Position numbers and translations under genes: made by a program. Below are positions 40,101 through 47,882 of a DNA stretch of 64,000 nucleotides, in pieces. Source of the stretch: Spongilla lacustris (Eukaryota; Porifera; Demospongiae; Spongillida; Spongillidae); contig OX442416.1 of NCBI GenBank assembly GCA_949361645.1, positions 7,632,362 through 7,696,361 on the forward strand. The letters are read 5' to 3'. A model generated the notes under the pieces. That model searched no databases and was not told where the DNA came from. It was given only the letters and a program-made list of their open reading frames with translations. Every line of letters starts with the position of its first letter. Positions within the stretch are counted from its first letter, which is position 1.

Positions 40101-41932
40101 AACACCCTGCCATATCCCTGAATAGCCACTTGGTGTATGCCTTCTTGATGGACAAAGTCCCTCCACACCAGGATGCCATCTCCCTGCCCCAACTTGTGAC
40201 CCTTATGGGACAAGAGGAACCAAAGGTCCTGCCAACTGAGGCCTCGGAGATCACACCACTCCTGAAGACCCTGTCAGATAAAGGGTTTATTGTGTTCTTG
40301 GATGGTGATGAGGCCAATAGCTGGATAGTGATTCGTCCAGAGGCATTGCTGGAGAAGGTGAATGGAGTGTTGTTTGCTCCTTCGATCTTCAAGGAGCACC
40401 TCCCCATAGCCAGCAACACTGGAGTGATTTCTGTAGCTGTTCTGAGGCAATACTTCCCTGAACCAACATACAACATTGATATGATAGTGCAGTTCATGAA
40501 GTCGTTTGAACTGTGTGTAGCAATCACCCTCACCAATGTGGACACCAACATGACACCTGCAGGGTCTCCCAACACACCTTCCACTGACCAGCTAGGTCCT
40601 CTTCTTTTTTTTCCTGCTTGCGTCAGTGTAGAGATGCCCTCCAGTGTCACCATCCCACAGAGGGGGTTTGGTTGGCTGATATGTACTGCTGACATCAATC
40701 AGTTCTTCTCTCCACGCTGTGTCCATGCTCTTTCCACAAGGCTAGCATATGGCTGGGCTTTGCCAAAGGTGGAGTCATCTTTGATAGCAGGACATAAGGG
40801 GCACAATCGTAGATGCACTGTGTGGAGTAGGGGAATTTGCTGGATGAATAAAAAAGGAGTTACCACTGTGGTGGAGATAAAGGATAACTCCAGATGTCTG
40901 TCATGTACCATCACCACATTAGATGAGAGTAGCCCCAAGTATCTGCTATCGGTTATTAAAGTTATTAAAGAGGCCTGTGATGAGTTTTGTCCATCAGTTA
41001 AAATGGTGGAGTTGATCACATGTCCAGCTGAGGCCACTTCAGACCACACCCCAGCTACAGTTGAGCTCCCTCTGTTGAAGGAGATACTTCAGACCAAAGG
41101 GAACACCCTTTCTGACTCTACTGGAGAGAGGCAGGTTATAGTGAGTGAGTGGAAGAAGGTGGAGCCACGACTGTTGGACCTCATTGGGATAGAAAAGAAC
41201 GAAGGTACTTTATATATCTGTGTGGGGGAGTGGCATATTCACATACGGTGATATGGGAAGCTGCCATAAAATGGAAATTACCCATTTACTTCTTTAAATA
41301 CATGTACATGTAAAGCATTTTGATTCTCACTTTTTTTAATATTTCCACTTTCATGCACCTTTTTATGCATATGGCAGAGTAAAATTACTATACTCCAATT
41401 AGAATGTGAATTTCTTCTACATTAGGATAGTCTCCAGTTATTATTATTTTAGGCCCACGGGGGCAGGCCATGTTGTATATCCCAGAAGGGGCCATGTGGC
41501 CATGTGTGTATCTTCTCATTACCAGTGTACATGTAGATATTATTAGTATGACATCATTTGCTGCACCATTGGTCTGTTCCTCTAGAACAAGCTACCCCAT
41601 CACCCCCCACCCTGGAGCAGTTACTGCACTTCACTGGCAAGGCTCCAACATATGCAACATTCAATGTGGCTGCCCTGGTGGGAACTGCATACTCAAAGAT
41701 GGGAGTCTTCCTTCTGAAGGATGAGACTGGAGCTGTTGTACAGGCTCTGGAACATGAGCACATGAGGGATGCCGAGAAGATCAACATGGCCATTTTTAGC
41801 CGATGGCTCCAAGGGAAGGGAGCACAGCCTGTAGCCTGGTCAACACTGATAGGTGTGTTGAGGAAGATAGGCCTGTGTGTGCTGGCTGATGACATTGAAG
41901 GTGGACTGATAATGTATCACTATTATGTATAA
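13060..41932 (+). CDS. Ankyrin-Roc-COR-Death protein, gene model of 14 exons, 5' incomplete
   Basis: Exons: 13060-13158, 13462-13560, 15060-15161, 18488-18589, 19599-19700, 27277-27375, 30548-30646, 32657-32734, 33212-33310, 33528-33626, 34789-35043, 35499-35534, 39605-41204 and 41586-41932. All junctions are phase 0 except the last (phase 1), and they join into an open frame of about 1071 residues ending in TAA at 41930. Order: about 11 ankyrin repeats (1-380), Roc-type GTPase with P-loop GDTGSGKST (about 400-408), G3 DLAGH (458-462) and G4 THAD (525-528), a COR-like region (to about 950), and a Death-like C-terminus. This is the DAPK/ROCO architecture without a visible kinase. Such proteins are cytosolic signalling scaffolds; the partner is unknown. 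Exons 1 and 9 both look like array-starting repeats, so two merged paralogues are an alternative to one gene. No AATAAA follows closely; TATAAA occurs at 42062. Confidence 0.8.
13231..13419 (+). repeat. 36-bp minisatellite in intron 1, about 5 units
   Basis: The unit contains GTGAGTACCATGTCAATATG and GGGTACATGTACACA. Each unit carries a GTGAGT donor-like hexamer and a palindromic TGTACATGTACA. Because 36 is a multiple of 3, ORFs stay open through it; these are not taken as genes. Confidence 0.95.
13462..13560 (+). CDS. Ankyrin exon 2
   Basis: 99 bp, phase 0, a canonical repeat: DGQSPLLLASFGGHLDVVKK then LIEAGANINQANK. Acceptor CATTAG; donor GTTGGT is weaker than its neighbours. Confidence 0.85.
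13685..13880 (+). repeat. Dispersed repeat end (also 16860-17042 and 46220-46393)
   Basis: Shared blocks are TTGACAATCTTTGAAGAATT, AATAACCATTT and a terminal CTACGCGTAGGA palindrome followed by GATTAAAGG. This copy represents only the 3' part of the longer family at 16400 and 45755. Confidence 0.8.
14640..15620 (+). repeat. Duplicated exon cassette A, copy 1
   Basis: The ankyrin exon and about 0.9 kb of flanking intron match 18080-19020 in the same orientation (blocks GCAATGGACCAGTCATGTGA, GAGTTCCCATCAATCAATTA, CCACATTGTCAACTTTGC). Part of the 3' intron sequence recurs again at about 21640-21890 without an exon. Confidence 0.85.
15060..15161 (+). CDS. Ankyrin exon 3
   Basis: 102 bp, phase 0: NNATPLFMASQNGHQDVVQS then LLGAGADVNTAKSN. 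Nearly identical to exons 4 and 5, including the CCTTACCAG acceptor and GTAAG donor, so it comes from recent exon duplication. Confidence 0.85.
16400..17042 (+). repeat. Dispersed repeat of about 640 bp (partner 45755-46393)
   Basis: Near-identical to 45755-46393 over its length, including CACCCTTGGTTACACGATAC and ACCCCCTTCTTTTAAAATGT, ending in CCTACGTGTAGGAC. There is no intact ORF in either copy; 70-100-codon frames differ between copies. Probably a non-autonomous transposon. Confidence 0.85.
17450..17790 (+). repeat. Intronic duplication (partner 19237-19575)
   Basis: The blocks TAGACCTCACCCGTTGGGAG and GATTGCATGGGAATATAAGA match 19237-19575. In the second location the copy joins directly to the exon 5 acceptor region, marking a recombination junction near 19575. 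Confidence 0.85.
18080..19020 (+). repeat. Duplicated exon cassette A, copy 2
   Basis: Partner of 14640-15620, about 3.4 kb apart. A third, shorter copy surrounds exon 5 (about 19575-20150), where the 5' intron flank has been replaced by the 17450-type sequence. Confidence 0.85.
18488..18589 (+). CDS. Ankyrin exon 4
   Basis: 102 bp, phase 0: DNATPLYIASAKGHYDVVQS then LLGAGADVNTATSN. Sister of exons 3 and 5. Confidence 0.85.
19599..19700 (+). CDS. Ankyrin exon 5
   Basis: 102 bp, phase 0: DNTTPLYGASANGHQDVVQS then LLGAGADVNTATSD. The acceptor TTACCAG follows a duplication junction. Intron 5 downstream is about 7.6 kb and holds a 2-kb TIR element. Confidence 0.85.
23035..23070. repeat. Perfect 17-bp-arm hairpin
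   Basis: CCGCGATAGAACGGTTC, a 2-base loop TG, then GAACCGTTCTATCGCGG. It lies inside the 22694-24676 element between two copies of GTAAACAGGCAC (about 22950 and 23181), so it may be the remnant of a smaller nested element. Confidence 0.95.
23270..23735 (+). repeat. Minisatellite of about 61 bp, about 8 units
   Basis: The unit contains CCGGAGAGTTCATTAACCCC, ATGACTTCTCA and CCATTGACCACACCCATAGG. Units vary by a few bases and one has an inserted CATTGATCTCAC stretch. Units abut with no spacers, so this is not a CRISPR array. Confidence 0.95.
24940..25810 (-). pseudogene. Unassigned coding-like fossil region
   Basis: Two stretches have higher GC than their surroundings and long open frames: 24990-25165 (- strand MALALDLTRMIPSLPYKLDR followed by IMDFGL) and 25407-25796 (130 codons on -, 149 on +). 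A related, stop-broken piece occurs at 21220-21350 (- strand TDFTRQVLSLPYKS), so a dispersed element is likely. I do not recognise the protein and cannot choose the strand of the 25.4-25.8 part with confidence. Confidence 0.3.
27240..27532 (+). repeat. Duplicated exon cassette B, copy 1
   Basis: The exon plus flanks match 30490-30800 and 33480-33830: upstream CATTCCTGGTACATGGTGT-like, downstream GTGTGAACTTGTATGGGTTT and GGGGACTACATGTATGTGAG. The similarity is interrupted at 27533 by the pogo-like element and resumes after 29422. Confidence 0.85.
27277..27375 (+). CDS. Ankyrin exon 6
   Basis: 99 bp, phase 0: HGHTPLIMASLRGHVECVKA then LLDRGAQANLQDK. Acceptor CTTACAG, donor GTGAGC. Sister of exons 7 and 10 (cassette B). 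Confidence 0.85.
27534..29420. mobile_element. Pogo-like DNA transposon, 1887 bp, internally deleted
   Basis: Termini GGGGAGACCGGGGCCGGTTG (27534) and its near-exact inverse ending at 29420, flanked by TA. The flanks rejoin into cassette B, matched by the unoccupied copy near 33787-33830 (TAGTACTGAGGTGTGG). Subterminal GGTTGTCACA-type motifs recur in both halves (27719-27754 and 29010-29062), plausible transposase-binding sites. It encodes a - strand transposase relic and sits in intron 6 of the ankyrin gene, in antisense orientation. Confidence 0.9.
27873..28959 (-). pseudogene. Pogo/Tigger-type transposase relic lacking the DDE core
   Basis: The - strand frame starts at ATG 28957-28959 (MPRNFLRKTQR), a pipsqueak-type N-terminus. 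A frameshift near 28860 separates it from INYQTLLRYCNKL, the end of that helix-turn-helix. The CENP-B-type domain follows (EEELVWYILR...; GAEWFTAFLKRHPSLSIRKP). The protein then jumps, in another frame near 28480, to the C-terminal tail (KIMAGFKVAGISPFDRDIF), where about 250 catalytic residues are expected. The tail ends with RGRGKG-type low-complexity repeats and a stop at 27873. DNA-binding part and tail are visible; the catalytic triad is absent. It could not transpose itself. Family assignment rests on the motif pair FLKRHP / GISPFDRDIF. Confidence 0.85.
29421..30547. other. Intron 6 remainder, no supported gene
   Basis: After the element, cassette B sequence continues (GAGGTGTGGAGTGTGATGGT). 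The rest shows no recognised feature; ORFs of 60-107 codons run through GC-rich duplicated intron sequence shared with about 27000-27240. Confidence 0.5.
30490..30800 (+). repeat. Duplicated exon cassette B, copy 2
   Basis: Same-orientation copy of 27240-27532, about 3.27 kb downstream of copy 1. Confidence 0.85.
30548..30646 (+). CDS. Ankyrin exon 7
   Basis: 99 bp, phase 0: DGDTALIEASLHGHVECVKQ then LLDRGAQALPQDK. The acceptor AG is supplied by the hexamer motif TACATGTAG. Confidence 0.8.
31034..31083. repeat. (TACATG)n hexanucleotide tract
   Basis: A pure TACATG tandem, one of the longest in the window with 50981-51020 and 51079-51137. The unit is self-complementary over TGTACA and ACATGT. 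Confidence 0.95.
31648..31724. repeat. Perfect 27-bp-arm palindrome with flanking direct repeats
   Basis: CTAGTTGGGCATGTCCCCCG continues to ACATTAG and its exact inverse is at 31698-31724, with a 23-base loop. The palindrome is bordered by direct repeats AGATCCGTTCT (31639-31649 and 31723-31733), overlapping its outer bases. It looks like a tiny fold-back element with target duplication. Confidence 0.9.
31832..31874. repeat. Hairpin with 15-bp arms
   Basis: GTGGAGCCACACCCT and AGGGTGTGGCTCCAC around a 13-base loop. No flanking duplication is obvious. Confidence 0.95.
32657..32734 (+). CDS. Ankyrin exon 8 (partial repeat)
   Basis: 78 bp, phase 0: EELKVAISNGQVEEVMRLIA then SGVTAK. It contains the two helices of a repeat without the TPL hairpin. 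Together with exon 9 it looks like the start of a fresh array, the basis for suspecting a second gene start. Confidence 0.7.
33212..33310 (+). CDS. Ankyrin exon 9
   Basis: 99 bp, phase 0: DPVEMLLNAAKGGRTEEVIA then LLDAGANIDATDK. Resembles exon 1. Confidence 0.8.
33412..33470 (+). repeat. 15-bp tandem repeat, 4 units
   Basis: CTGTACAATGGTCCT units in intron 9. Confidence 0.95.
33480..33830 (+). repeat. Duplicated exon cassette B, copy 3 (empty insertion site)
   Basis: Matches 27240-27532 plus 29421-29456 continuously; at 33787-33800 the sequence runs through GTGACTAGTACTGAGG with no insert. Confidence 0.85.
33528..33626 (+). CDS. Ankyrin exon 10
   Basis: 99 bp, phase 0: DKYTPLMEASASGHVDCVNI then LLNRGAQANLPDT. 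Cassette B member; its downstream intron holds the empty counterpart of the pogo-like insertion site. Confidence 0.85.
34789..35043 (+). CDS. Exon 11: last ankyrin repeats and Roc P-loop
   Basis: 255 bp, phase 0. DRKTALHWAALYNKIGTVKA, then LLATPGIDVNVQDSSGRIPL and a shorter repeat, then a linker and the Walker A motif GDTGSGKSTLAQ immediately before a GTGATC donor. Fusion of ankyrin end and nucleotide-binding start in one exon ties the ankyrin array to the Roc domain. Confidence 0.9.
35253..35396 (+). repeat. 19-bp minisatellite
   Basis: Units of CTCTGTGGTGTACTGTGCC with C/A and G/T variants, in intron 11. ORFs crossing it repeat with a 19-residue period and are artefacts. Confidence 0.95.
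35499..35534 (+). CDS. Exon 12: candidate 36-bp exon
   Basis: The sequence between ACATGTAG and GTAAGT encodes AIKYFFQLKFDK in phase 0. It joins GKSTLAQ (exon 11) to GKPPGATLPG (exon 13), giving a plausible G1-to-switch I spacing for a Roc domain. It was found by spacing and splice consensus only, so it is less certain than the others. Confidence 0.55.
35549..36035 (+). repeat. 28-bp minisatellite, about 17 units
   Basis: Unit TGTGCCCCTCCCCCAATCCC plus TCCTGTTA, in intron 12. It is open in all three + frames with a 28-residue period (PPPIPPV motif). Interpreted as non-coding. Confidence 0.95.
36317..36934. mobile_element. Putative element with TIR of about 18 bp enclosing a hairpin
   Basis: CAAGCAATATTCATTGCT (36318) is mirrored by AGCAATGAATATTGCTTG (36915). 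Inside is the imperfect palindrome 36345-36628 and an 85-codon ORF (36657-36914) without known motifs. It abuts the next fold-back element. Confidence 0.55.
36345..36628. repeat. Imperfect palindrome with arms of about 130 bp
   Basis: Outer arms ACATGTAGTGAACTGT / ACAGTTCACTACTACATGT, middle CAACACTATTTGATA / TATCAAATAGTGTTG, inner CTGTGTTCC..GAACAGTT / AACTGTTCC..GGAACACAG. The arms have diverged by several indels. A MITE-like fold-back sequence. Confidence 0.85.
36935..38908. mobile_element. Fold-back element, 1974 bp, unequal arms
   Basis: The left arm (36935-37660) and right arm (38500-38908) are inverted copies: GTTAAAGCGTC / GGCACTTTAAC ends, CCTATCATTAATTAAC / TCATTAATGATAGG, CAGTGTGCATATTTTAAGTG / inverse, and TTCAAGATGGAAAAAATAA / inverse. 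The left arm is longer because a 28-bp minisatellite has expanded in it; the right arm has a single unit-like GGGGTGTATGGGAAA. The centre (37660-38500) has no recognised ORF. No convincing target duplication was found. Confidence 0.8.
37222..37480. repeat. 28-bp minisatellite within left arm, about 9 units
   Basis: Unit CCCATACACCCCTAATTTTA plus TCTTATTT. Confidence 0.95.
38909..39604. other. Intron 12 remainder, no supported gene
   Basis: AT-rich; contains CCTACATGTA/TACATGTAGG inverted pair near 39293-39315. No coding evidence until the acceptor TTCTTAG at 39598-39604. Confidence 0.5.
39605..41204 (+). CDS. Exon 13: Roc G3-G5 and COR region
   Basis: 1600 bp, entered in phase 0 and leaving in phase 1 (GAA G/GTACTT). 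Early features are LLTAGIVPHLIKNQEM (switch region), YDLAGHREYYSSH (G3) and SSVIVVCTHADGI (G4-like; THAD replaces the usual NKxD). The rest resembles the COR-type winged-helix region of DAPK/ROCO proteins: SWIVIRPEALLEKVNGVLFA, then TGVISVAVLRQYFPEP and MIVQFMKSFELCVAI. GC content is clearly higher than in flanking introns. The initiator-like position at 39638 is GTG within the exon and not a start. Nucleotide binding is inferred from motifs; catalytic activity cannot be judged. Confidence 0.9.
41586..41932 (+). CDS. Exon 14: C-terminal Death-like domain
   Basis: Acceptor CCTCTAG, then EQATPSPPTLEQLLHFTG after completion of the split Glu codon, ending YHYYV and TAA at 41930-41932. The last 85 residues contain IFSRWLQGKGAQPVAWSTLI and VLRKIGLCVLADDIE, the Trp / Leu-rich helices and LA-IE ending typical of Death domains. 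Known families with Ank-Roc-COR-Death order are DAPK-like. A Death fold is inferred from pattern only. Confidence 0.8.
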
Positions 41933-44900
41933 GATGTCTGTATACATGTATGTAGTTTTGTCTTGTGTTTGTTTATGTATACATGTACATGACTGTATCT
42001 GTACTGTATTCCATGGATTTTTCTGTTTGGAAATATTTTTGGTAGCCTACATGTACACGTATATAAATATTACACCAGTTCAAATGTAGATGAATATATA
42101 CACCTGTACCTAGTTCAAAATTTGGCACTACTGTATGCAGGTCCTGGCCACCATATAGTACATGTTCTCACAGACACAGGGATACACATAACCTATAACA
42201 TTGGAGTGTTCTGTACTAGTCCAACTAGCCTTAGCTGCATGCAGACGCAACCCCAAGCCGAGCAGGACATGGTCAGAACTCTATCATCATCGGATGTTAG
42301 GATCAGATAATGCCACAATGCTTGATCATTTAGACACAGTGACACAAGTATATCTTTGAAATCATATTCTTGTAGCAGTTGATGCATTCATCACTGCAAC
42401 CAAAGCCAGCAGATGGTGAGGGGTATTCATGTTATTGTTAGTAAGAGCCCAGAACATTGGGAAACCCACATTACATGTAGGTTAGTTTAAAAATTGGGGA
42501 CAAGTCCTACCATAAAAATTATCATAGCTTCCTGAAGGTATATAAGTTAAGATTTCTAATTCTAGCTGGCCATTGTGCCGTACGTGCCAACAAATCAAAC
42601 TTCACACAAGGGTGAGGGAAGGAAATTTTTAATTGGTGTGAGGGAAGCCTGTGATTAATTACTACGAGGTGGGCATCCACATTAGTGAAGAGGTTCAGTT
42701 TTAAGGTTAATTAATTAAGGTTAGTAGATTCACAATATTAAAATGTTGAAGTTGAAATGGTATTAAACAATTCTGTGTTTTTATTGTTGATATCAGCGCT
42801 AGCAGTGTATAATGCACGTAATTAAATGCAGGTTCATGAAAATGAATTATTAAAACCCAGTGTTATCTCTAGATCTATTGATATATAGCGTCGAGTTTGA
42901 TTTACTGTTCAATTAAAAATAGGATATACATGCATATGTGATCATGCTATGATTAGACAGCCGTGCTATGTGATCATTATTTGACAGCCATGTTTACACC
43001 ACTAACCTATAGCTACTCGCACAGAGGCACACACATTAGTGTACAGATTAGATAAAAGTAATGAACATGACATTATTTCTATGCAATATACATGTAAATA
43101 CCACTGTCACACCACTATTCAATGGAAATGAGGTAATATGTACATGTAGGAAGCAGATTATAAGAAAGGTGTTCAATCTTCTTTCAAAAGTGTAAGCTCT
43201 TAAAAGAGCTTTGTTGGTTGAAATCGCTGTACGTAATATCACAAGATGGGAATGGTTGTGCAGAACATCAGCAGCCAAATCAATACACATGCAGTAACAT
43301 CAGTGGCAGCAGAAGGGGGTGTGGCTGGGGGTCTCAAGCCACTTCAAAAATGTATTTGGGGGCCAAGCCCCTCATAACCTAACAACAGGTACTAGTGTGT
43401 AATTTATAGATTAATAGCCCAATAGTTATTAATTGTGGCTGCAGGCTATGGCAGGTGCATATTCAAATCATATTCATAACAGTAGCTACTGTAGCAGATT
43501 GTCACCTCTACATCCTGCAGCTGCTCAATAGTCATCTGTCACCTGCTTCACTAAATGGAGAGCGGAGGCAGGTTCATTTGAGTGAAGCGAGGTCATGGTA
43601 ACAGGATAAAATGGAGGTCATCAAGGATGGTAATGAGCAAACCAAAGATACAGTTCATTTACCTCAGCCTAGGAATGATTGTGCCTGCCAATGGCTAACT
43701 GTCCAGAGGAACTACCTCAGCCCTCTGGACAGTTAGGCACCTCACAGCCAATCCTAGGCTGAGGTAGGTCCTCTGGATAGTTAGCCATTGGCAAGCACAA
43801 TCAATCCTAGGAACTCCAGTCAGAGGGCATCACCTAGCTACCTCTATTTCGTGATGGAGTACCTCCCATCGATACATCAGAAACAAGCAGCATCTTTGTT
43901 GCTATAGTGATTTGACATCTTCTGACTGTCCAGCTACATGATGTACATGATGTAGCAATAACACTATCAGCCAAATATTGAAAGATCTAAAAATGCAGAC
44001 ATCTCATGATACCCATGGATAAACATCACGTTTGAATGGGAATAATTTTTGAAAGGATTAATAATACACTATGATTGAAAATACATGTATAATTTTACAC
44101 CAAGAATAAACACAGTATTATTATAATACAGATTATACATACTCACAACTATATTATAATTGCTAATAAGATATCTACCATAGGATTAGGAGAAAAAAAG
44201 TCTAAGATTTTGAAATTGTAACATCCTGAGGTTAGGCACATATTTTAATTCAAAATCAGCACAACTTTACAAGTTAAGCCATATTTACATACCCATTTAC
44301 ATGTAGAAGCAGAAAACAAAATGGCCATACATGTATTTTTATCACCTCTAAAACTGAATATACATGTATGCTTCAATAAGTATTTCACTATGGTTACGAC
44401 ATCACTTCAATTCATACTCAGTGTCCCGTTCCGGAACAGGAATAATTATGACATAACCATGATAGCCCCACCTACATCAATGTTGCACACCATCAGGTGC
44501 CCACCCAACAAACCAAAAGCAACGGTGTCATGTGACCCCATTAATTGTAATCTAAGATGTCTATGATGTGCTTCTGATCTGCTTAATCACTTGTTCATGT
44601 ACGTGCAGCAACTGTTATAAGAGGTGGTATTCTATAGCTAGCTAGTGCCTAGCATGTGTGCTGTTGTGTTGTAGGTGTTAGTGTGTGCTCTTAGCTGTGG
44701 TAACCTGGGTGATGGGAATCCCTGTGAATGTAAATGCATGTACATTATGTAAAAGCTTTCCCTGCAATAGAATTTTTTTTAATCATTTAAGCCTCTTAGA
44801 TACATGTACATGTATGCCCCACAACTGGTGTACATGTGTGTGTATGCGATGTGTTTTATGAGTGGTTGTGAATTATTATCAAGACAGTAGCAGGGCATCA

Positions 44901-44990
44901 ATTCTGAAGAAGTTCTTTTAATTTAATCCTACAACCAATTTTGGTTTTGGTTCTATATGCTCCATGCATCAAGATGGTTCTTTGCAGAAC
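41933..44990. other. Intergenic, no supported gene
   Basis: 3' flank of the ankyrin-Roc gene. ORFs are short (62-81 codons) and lack splice or motif support. Contains the palindrome 43661-43812 and scattered TACATG motifs. Confidence 0.5.
43661..43812. repeat. Long imperfect palindrome, arms of about 55 bp
   Basis: Left arm (43661-43720) carries CCTAGGAATGATTGTGCCTG and CCAATGGCTAACTGTCCAGA; the right arm (43759-43812) is its inverse with about five differences. The loop repeats the CTCTGGACAGTTAGGC and CAATCCTAGGCTGAGGT motifs, so three partial units are nested. Confidence 0.9.
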
Positions 44991-44995
44991 TGGTG

Positions 44996-45128
44996 TATGT
45001 GTGTGTGTTGTGTGTTGTGTGTGTGTGTGTTGTGTGTGTGTTGTGTGTGCGTTGTGTGTGTGTTGTGTGTTGTGTGTGTGTATGTGTGTGTGTTGTGTGT
45101 GCAGTGTGTTGTGTGTATGTGTGTATTA
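44996..45128. repeat. Degenerate TGTGTGTTG-type satellite
   Basis: TG runs broken by TTG and TGC. Overlapping Cys/Val-rich and His/Thr-rich frames are artefacts. Confidence 0.9.
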
Positions 45129-45330
45129 CAGTGTATGTAGTTCTGTAACAGCTACATTGTAATTTTATGTTTATGAGACATTTAGTTCTTATGTGGAGGC
45201 CGGTGACAGCTAAATCTAGAACCAATACAAAATTGAGTTTGAATTTGTGTTCATTAAAAAAAAATAGTCTCATTTAGTTCTGTGTATATTTGAGAATGCA
45301 TGTAAGTGTGTCGACACTTTTCTTATCACA

Positions 45331-45400
45331 CAGACACACACACATACCAGTTCTAAAGAAGCACCCTGATGCTTATAGAAAGAACACCAACTAGTGTTGA
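45331..45400 (-). repeat. Microsatellite-linked repeat, reverse copy
   Basis: CACACACA then CCAGTTCTAAAGAAGCACCC, TGATGCTTATAG and AACACCAA, the inverse of the 6907 and 49626 copies. Confidence 0.8.
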
Positions 45401-45754
45401 TTGGTAATGTGATGCTTTATTTTTCAGTAAAGTACATACATGTACAATGTATTATATATTTACATGTAATTATCATCACTTTGTGAGCCCCCTCAATCTC
45501 ATAAACCTTCCGCTGCCTCTGAGTAACATAATACATGTATTTCAACTGCACTTGCCACATACTCCACTAATTTAAAGGTATGCATAAACTCTGCATTGAA
45601 CTACATGTACATTCCAAATACAAGTTGTATTAGGTGTCCACAAAACAACTAAAATCATTTTTAACCTTAATTCTCCAGGTCCAAGTCCTACGCCAATATT
45701 TGAAAATTCATAGAAATGCAGTTTTTTGGCATCCATGCTAAATTTACCAATTGT

Positions 45755-46393
45755 CACTCTATTTTTTAAATCACGCCCTTGGTTACACGATACAAATAAA
45801 CTGATACGGTTCTTAAAAATGCAATATGTAGAGAATTTAATTGTCACAGAAAAAAGTACGACAAGTATTACTTTTAAAAAATGTTTTTTGAAGCATGATG
45901 TGTGGGCTACTTTATACATTCTACGGCAGTGGTTTTACTCTAATTTATTTTGTCATTTGTACCGAAAACGCACTGTCGTTTTCAAGATTTTGTCCATTCA
46001 CTTGGCTATTCCCGCAACATGCACCTGATAAATACCTATCGTTCATATGCTTGTGGAGCTAGCAATTTCCAAATCTACAATGTACTTTTCATATGCTTAG
46101 TGCAAAAGACCTGACCTACTACCCCCTTCTTTTAAAATGTTGCTCTGATCTTCCCAACATTACCTTTTGGTACTTTAAGTTGTTGCTTTGCAATTTACCG
46201 CAAGTACATCTTTTAGCAATGCAGTATTGATTGTATTTGACAATCTTTGAAGAATTGCAAGAAAGTAAAAATATTTCCTGAATTACTAACCATTTCTACA
46301 GTGCAATGAGATTTTGGTTTATTTTTTGATCATATGAGTTTGCTAAAAACTAATTTTAACTTGCGTCCTACGCGTAGGACGGGAGATTATAAA
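45755..46393 (+). repeat. Dispersed repeat of about 640 bp (partner 16400-17042)
   Basis: Same family as in the ankyrin gene intron; ends CCTACGCGTAGGACG. The terminal CTACGCGTAG is a palindrome. Confidence 0.85.
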
Positions 46394-46560
46394 AGGCTGG
46401 TATACACAATGTACTGCTCTTACATGTACATAACAAATGAGGCTTTTCATAAAAAAAAACTCAAGAACTAAAAGTAAATACGTATGTATCACAAACAAAT
46501 CCACTTAGCAACACGAACGGAACCTAGGAGGCTGTTTTAGACAAAACACGCACAATAAAC

Positions 46561-46570
46561 ACACACAAAT

Positions 46571-46607
<37 letters not shown>

Positions 46608-46650
46608 CTGGGCCATAAAGAAGCATCTTGATGATTGAAACCTTAACAAA
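46561..46650 (-). repeat. Microsatellite-linked repeat, reverse copy with (CA)n
   Basis: A CA tract at 46573-46604 followed by GTTCTGGGCCATAAAGAAGC and ATCTTGATGATTGAAACC. Confidence 0.85.
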
Positions 46651-47242
46651 ATGAATACTATAATGGGCTGGAGGAATTTTACACATTAAATTACTGCACA
46701 AAGCCATTAGGCTTTTTACTCAACATAACTAGAGGGCTTTTTTTGAAACGCACTTCTGAATGTACAACAATTAATTCAAAACATTACAAACTGAAGCTGT
46801 AGGCTGTTAGCTATCAGGCATTGATGTAAAGACTGCACAAAATTAGCTCTTAATAAAACCCCATAAAACACCAACCACATGCACATACATGTACATGTAC
46901 ATGTACATGTACACAAACACACACACACACACTGTTTGGTGTTTTTGTGTGTTATTAAGATCGTAGCTGAGAAACTAGTTGTGCATGTACATGTACACGT
47001 AAACAGGTAGGTCCTAGCCTCTGATAACAACTAAATTTCTATCACAAAGAAATGCACTTACATGTACATGTAGCTCTTCCAGAACCTTTGTTAAAAAAAA
47101 TATCAACATCAACAAAACCTACATGTACAGGAGGCTGTTTTGTACACAACACATACACACACACACACACACACATACATGTACACACACACACACAAAC
47201 ACATACACCAACACATACAACCACACACACCAACACACTCAC

Positions 47243-47399
47243 ATAGGATGGCTCGGGAATTTGCTCTTACAAGGAGTCTTCCATACATTTCATTGCTCAC
47301 GAGTGACCTGGGCCTAGTGGACAAACAGGTGGCAAGTCTTGATAGTGCTTGTATAGCCTCAGTACCGCAACATCCATACATGTACATCTCCACCACAGG
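47243..47399 (-). pseudogene. Reverse-transcriptase-type ORF, C-terminal fossil
   Basis: The - strand reads VVEMYMYGCCGTEAIQALSR, then LATCLSTRPRSLVSNEMYGR and LLVRANSRAIL. From memory this matches the end of a retroelement ORF family common in sponges and other marine invertebrates (VETYG...; LVRANARAIL). A shorter relative is at 56672-56784. It is bounded by CA-rich satellite on both sides and lacks everything upstream. No search was possible, so the family is tentative. Confidence 0.5.
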
Positions 47400-47404
47400 A
47401 GGGA

Positions 47405-47794
47405 TACACACATACATGTACATGTAAACAGACACACAGCAAACACACACACACAAACATACATACATGTACGCACACAAACACACACACAAACATACAT
47501 ACATGTACACACACAAACACACACACTCACATACACACACACTCACACACACATGTACATTATACACACAAACACACTCACACACACATGTACATTATAC
47601 ACACAAACACACTCACATACACATAAACACACACAAACACACACAAACACACACACAAACACATTCACATACACACACAAACACACACACCAACACACTC
47701 ACATACACACAAACACACACAACACACACACACACATACACACACAACAACACACTTGTAAACACACACACATACACACACATACACACACACA

Positions 47795-47881
<87 letters not shown>
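47405..47881. repeat. Compound CA/TACA microsatellite
   Basis: CA tracts interspersed with CATACA, AAACACA and TACATGTACA, becoming pure CA at 47809-47881. The 182- and 158-codon frames here are repeat readings. Confidence 0.95.

Positions 47882-47882
<1 letters not shown>

Noticed and set aside
39647..40698. Long - strand ORFs opposite exon 13
   Set aside because: Shadow frames of the high-GC Roc-COR exon, whose + strand carries G3 and G4 motifs.
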